A DNA stretch of 64,000 nucleotides from Miltoncostaea sp963703045 (GTDB lineage Bacteria; Actinomycetota; Thermoleophilia; Miltoncostaeales; Miltoncostaeaceae), in NCBI GenBank assembly GCA_963703045.1, contig OY969782.1, forward strand, positions 496,001 to 560,000. Direction: 5' to 3'. Of this stretch, positions 61,344 through 64,000 are shown in pieces. Made by a program: the position numbers and the translations under genes. The notes below the pieces were generated by a model. It was given only the letters and a program-made list of their open reading frames with translations, made no database searches and was not told where the DNA came from. Every line of letters begins with the position of its first letter. Positions within the stretch are counted from its first letter, which is position 1.

Positions 61344-64000
61344 TCAGCGCCGCGCCCGCCCGCCTCGCGGGCGGGCGCTCAGCAGATCGGCGGACAGCAG
61401 GCCGTCGGCCAGCACCCGCTCGAGGGCGGCGACCGCCGCGGGCCAGAACTGCCTCCCCGAGCAGCGCCGGCACTCGGCCAGGGCGTCCTCGCGCGCGAGG
61501 GGAGCGCCGTAGGGGCGGGCCGAGGTCATGACGTCCCAGGCGTCGGCCAGCGTGAGGATGCGGGCGCCCACCGGGATGCCCTCACCCGAGAGCCGGTCGG
61601 GATATCCGTCGCCGTCCCAGCGCTCGTGGTGGCCCCGCACCCAGGCGACCTGCGCGTCCGAGAGCACGTCGGCCACGATCTCCGCCCCGAGGGCCGCGTG
61701 CGCGCGCACCCTCCGGAACTCCAGGTCGGTCAGGCGGTCGGGCTTGAAGAGGATCGCGTCGGGCACGGCGATCTTGCCGACGTCGTGCACGAGGCCGGCG
61801 TCGCGCAGCGCCGACGCGTCGTCGGCCGACCAGCCGAGGACGGTCGCCAGCACCTTGGCGACCTCGGCCACCCGCTCGGAGTGCTGGCGGGTCGAGGGGT
61901 CCTTCGCGTCCACGGCGCGGGCGAGGACGCGGATGCTCTGCAGGGCCTGCAGCCGCGTCAGCCGCTCGGCGTGCTCGGCGTCCGAGAGCACCTCGACGAC
62001 CTCGGGCGAGTACAGGAAGGTGACGTCGCGGCCGTGCTGCTTGGCCCAGTAGAGGGCGCCGTCGGCGAGCCGGAACAGCTCGCTCTGCTGGGGCGCCTGG
62101 TCGAGGTCGCAGACCCCGGCCGATATCGAGAGCCGGCCCACCCCGGGGAACGGATCGGCCGAGATGGCCTCGCGGGCGCGGTCGGCGGCGCGCCAGGCCT
62201 CCATGCCGCCCGTCTCGGGCATCAGCCATGCGAACTCGTCGCCCCCCACGCGCGCGACCAGGTCGCCGGCGCGCGCGAGGCCACCGAGGCGCCGGGCCGC
62301 CTCGCGCAGCACGGCGTCGCCCATCTGATGCCCGAGGTCGTCGTTGACCCGCTTGAAGTGGTCGAGGTCGAGCAGCACGAGCGAGAAGCGGCGGTCGTGA
62401 CGGGCCGCGCGCACGACCTCCTCGGCCAGCCGCTCCTGGAAGGTGCGGTGGTTCGCGAGGCCGGTCAGGTGGTCGGTGGCCGCCAGGGCGGCCAGGCGGG
62501 CCCGCGCCTCGGCGTTGCTGACGGCGATGCCGACGAGCTCGGCGAAGCGGCCGAGACGCTCGACCGCGTCCGGCGCCGCCCGCTCGTGGGCGATGCCGGT
62601 CACCCCGATCGCCCCCCACAGGCGCTCGCCGGCGCGCACCGGCGCGGCGACCGCCACGTCGCTCGACCCGTCGCCCCGGGCGCCGCCGTCGCGTCGCGCC
62701 GGGCGCTCCGTGCGCCGCACGAGGGCGGCCAGGCCGTCGTCGTCGAGCGACTCCCGCTCGGCGAAGGCCGGGGCGGCCCCCACCACCGACCACGCGCCCA
62801 CCGCGGTCGCGGTGCGGTCGTCCTCGAAGCGCACCAGGCCCCCGCCCAACGCGCCGATCAGGCGCACGGCCTCCTCGCAGACGAGGTCGAAGACCGTCTG
62901 CGGATCGCCCTCGAGGGCGACGGCGGTCGCCACCCTGCGCAGGGCGCCCTGCTCGTTGGCGAGACGACGGTTCTCGGCCTCGCGACCGCGCAGCTCGACC
63001 TCGGCGGCGTGGCGTGCGGTGATGTCCAGGACGACCGCGGCGACGACCGGAGGGGTCTCCGACCCGACGAGCTGCATGCGCACCTCGACCGGGTACGTGC
63101 TGCCGTCGCGACGCCGGTGCACCGTCTCGAACTGCACCCGCTCGACGTCGCCCGTGCGCAGCGGCTCGACGATCGCCGCGAAGGCGGACGGGTCGAGCTC
63201 CGGCAGCAGGTCGAGGGGCGTCATGCGGTGCAGGTCGGCCATGGGGTAGCCGGTGTTGGTCACGGCGGCGCGGTTCACCTGCACCAGCTGCAGGGTCCGC
63301 GAGTCGAACACGTGCACCTCGTCGCGCGACTGCTCGAGGATCCGGCCCAGGCGGCTGACCATCTCCTCGCGCTGCCGGCGCTCGCCGATGTCGGCGAAGG
63401 TCGCGACGACGGCCGTCACGACGCCGTCGTCACCCATCACCGGCTCGGCGTTGACGGCGATCCAGCGCACCTCGCCGTCGGCGGTGTGCAGACCCATCAC
63501 GACGTCGTTCTGCGGCCGGCCGGTCACCGAGGCGAGCGCCGACGGGTCCTCGTGCGGCGGCATGGCGGTGCCGTCCTCGCGCACCGCGCCCCAGTCGGTC
63601 CAGTCGCGACCGACGATCTCGCCCGCCGGTACGCGCAGGATGCGCTCGGCACTGGGGTTGCACGAGACGATGCGCCCGTCCGGGCCGTGCACGACCACGC
63701 CCTCGTGGACGGCGGCGACGATCGCGCGATAGCTCTCGTCGCCGAGCGGCAGGCCCGGCGCCGACGACACCCGTCCGATCACGACCACCGTGGGGCCGTC
63801 GGGGCCCTCGGGCGTGGCCGACCGCACCGTCGCCGGCAGCGTCGTGCCGTCACGGCGCACCAGCACGGCCGGCGCCTGGCGGGCCGCCCCCGGCGGGAAG
63901 CGCCGCGAGACCGACGGGAGCATGCCGTCGACCCACCACGGGTGGGGAGGCGCCCGGCCGATGACCTCGTCGCGCGGGTAGCCGAGCATCTCGGCGAACG
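61344..64000 (-). CDS. PAS-PAS-PAS-GAF-GGDEF-HD-GYP signalling protein, N-terminus outside window
   Basis: At least 885 residues. The window edge cuts inside a first PAS domain (EMLGYPRDEVIG). Two more PAS domains follow (VHEGVVVHGPDGRIVSCNPS; QSRDEVHVFDSRTLQLVQVN), then a GAF domain (VFDLVCEEAVRLIGALGGGL). The GGDEF domain has LDHFKRVNDDLGHQMGD and the signature RVGGDEFAWLMPE. The C-terminal HD-GYP has HSERVAEVAKVLATVLGW, VHDVGKIAVPDAILFKPD and HHERWDGDGYPDRLSGEG. Both cyclic-di-GMP synthesis and breakdown motifs look intact. Confidence 0.92.
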   Translation of the reverse strand, partial: FAEMLGYPRDEVIGRAPPHPWWVDGMLPSVSRRFPPGAARQAPAVLVRRDGTTLPATVRSATPEGPDGPTVVVIGRVSSAPGLPLGDESYRAIVAAVHEGVVVHGPDGRIVSCNPSAERILRVPAGEIVGRDWTDWGAVREDGTAMPPHEDPSALASVTGRPQNDVVMGLHTADGEVRWIAVNAEPVMGDDGVVTAVVATFADIGERRQREEMVSRLGRILEQSRDEVHVFDSRTLQLVQVNRAAVTNTGYPMADLHRMTPLDLLPELDPSAFAAIVEPLRTGDVERVQFETVHRRRDGSTYPVEVRMQLVGSETPPVVAAVVLDITARHAAEVELRGREAENRRLANEQGALRRVATAVALEGDPQTVFDLVCEEAVRLIGALGGGLVRFEDDRTATAVGAWSVVGAAPAFAERESLDDDGLAALVRRTERPARRDGGARGDGSSDVAVAAPVRAGERLWGAIGVTGIAHERAAPDAVERLGRFAELVGIAVSNAEARARLAALAATDHLTGLANHRTFQERLAEEVVRAARHDRRFSLVLLDLDHFKRVNDDLGHQMGDAVLREAARRLGGLARAGDLVARVGGDEFAWLMPETGGMEAWRAADRAREAISADPFPGVGRLSISAGVCDLDQAPQQSELFRLADGALYWAKQHGRDVTFLYSPEVVEVLSDAEHAERLTRLQALQSIRVLARAVDAKDPSTRQHSERVAEVAKVLATVLGWSADDASALRDAGLVHDVGKIAVPDAILFKPDRLTDLEFRRVRAHAALGAEIVADVLSDAQVAWVRGHHERWDGDGYPDRLSGEGIPVGARILTLADAWDVMTSARPYGAPLAREDALAECRRCSGRQFWPAAVAALERVLADGLLSADLLSARPRGGRARR

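Overview
This window comes from a very G+C-rich actinobacterium. The gene set (PdxS/PdxT, YebC, RuvCAB, YajC-SecDF, RecJ, a long Rel, LigD, GTG starts, many 4-base GTGA/ATGA overlaps, leaderless promoters) suits a deep-branching Actinomycetota lineage such as Thermoleophilia. That placement is inference from gene content and style. No rRNA, tRNA, CRISPR, phage or insertion sequence was seen.

Layout. 1-11.1 kb: one minus-strand efflux operon (two HME-type RND pumps, a short adaptor, a long adaptor with a peptidoglycan-binding domain, and a MacB-like ATPase/permease). 11.4-15.1 kb: small genes, a flavin disulfide reductase and an Asp23/Gls24 protein. 15.1-18.3 kb: a methyltransferase, a secreted thioester-domain/DUF11 protein and a small hypothetical. 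18.2-20.9 kb: a SAM-I riboswitch with its own promoter and terminator controls threonine synthase, a ubiquitin-like sulfur carrier and an NAD-binding protein. 20.9-24.3 kb: a small HTH protein, two zinc-ribbon proteins, an SDR and a broken secreted protein. 24.4-27.8 kb: hydantoinase/oxoprolinase A and B. 27.8-35.1 kb: a LytR_C protein, Rel, RecJ and a UbiB/ABC1-like kinase. 35.2-38 kb: two paralogous membrane-anchored, low-complexity proteins sharing an unrecognised C-terminal domain. 38-41.6 kb: a coiled-coil protein, a SecD-SecF fusion and YajC. 41.7-44.1 kb: a PAP2 protein, a GT4 glycosyltransferase and a CBS protein. 44.2-48.7 kb: ruvB-ruvA-ruvC-yebC-pdxT-pdxS. 48.8-54.4 kb: a GAF/PucR-type regulator, an RpiR regulator, a lipoprotein and LigD. 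54.4-64 kb: a membrane protein, a LysM transglycosylase, an FAD oxidoreductase, a CDF transporter, a TetR-regulated DHA2 pump, a metallo-beta-lactamase-fold hydrolase and a PAS/GAF/GGDEF/HD-GYP protein that runs off the window.

Reading caution. Ten genes are interrupted by about fifteen single-base frame breaks, nearly all in the same sense (one extra base). Essential genes such as secDF and recJ are among them. These look like sequence errors rather than decay, so the affected genes are annotated at full span with the break positions given.

The most interesting points are the SAM riboswitch on a thrC-moaD operon, the shared novel domain at 35.2-38 kb, the mixed RND/ABC efflux operon in an apparent monoderm, and a recurring promoter pattern in which a TANNNT box sits about 7 bases before the start codon.
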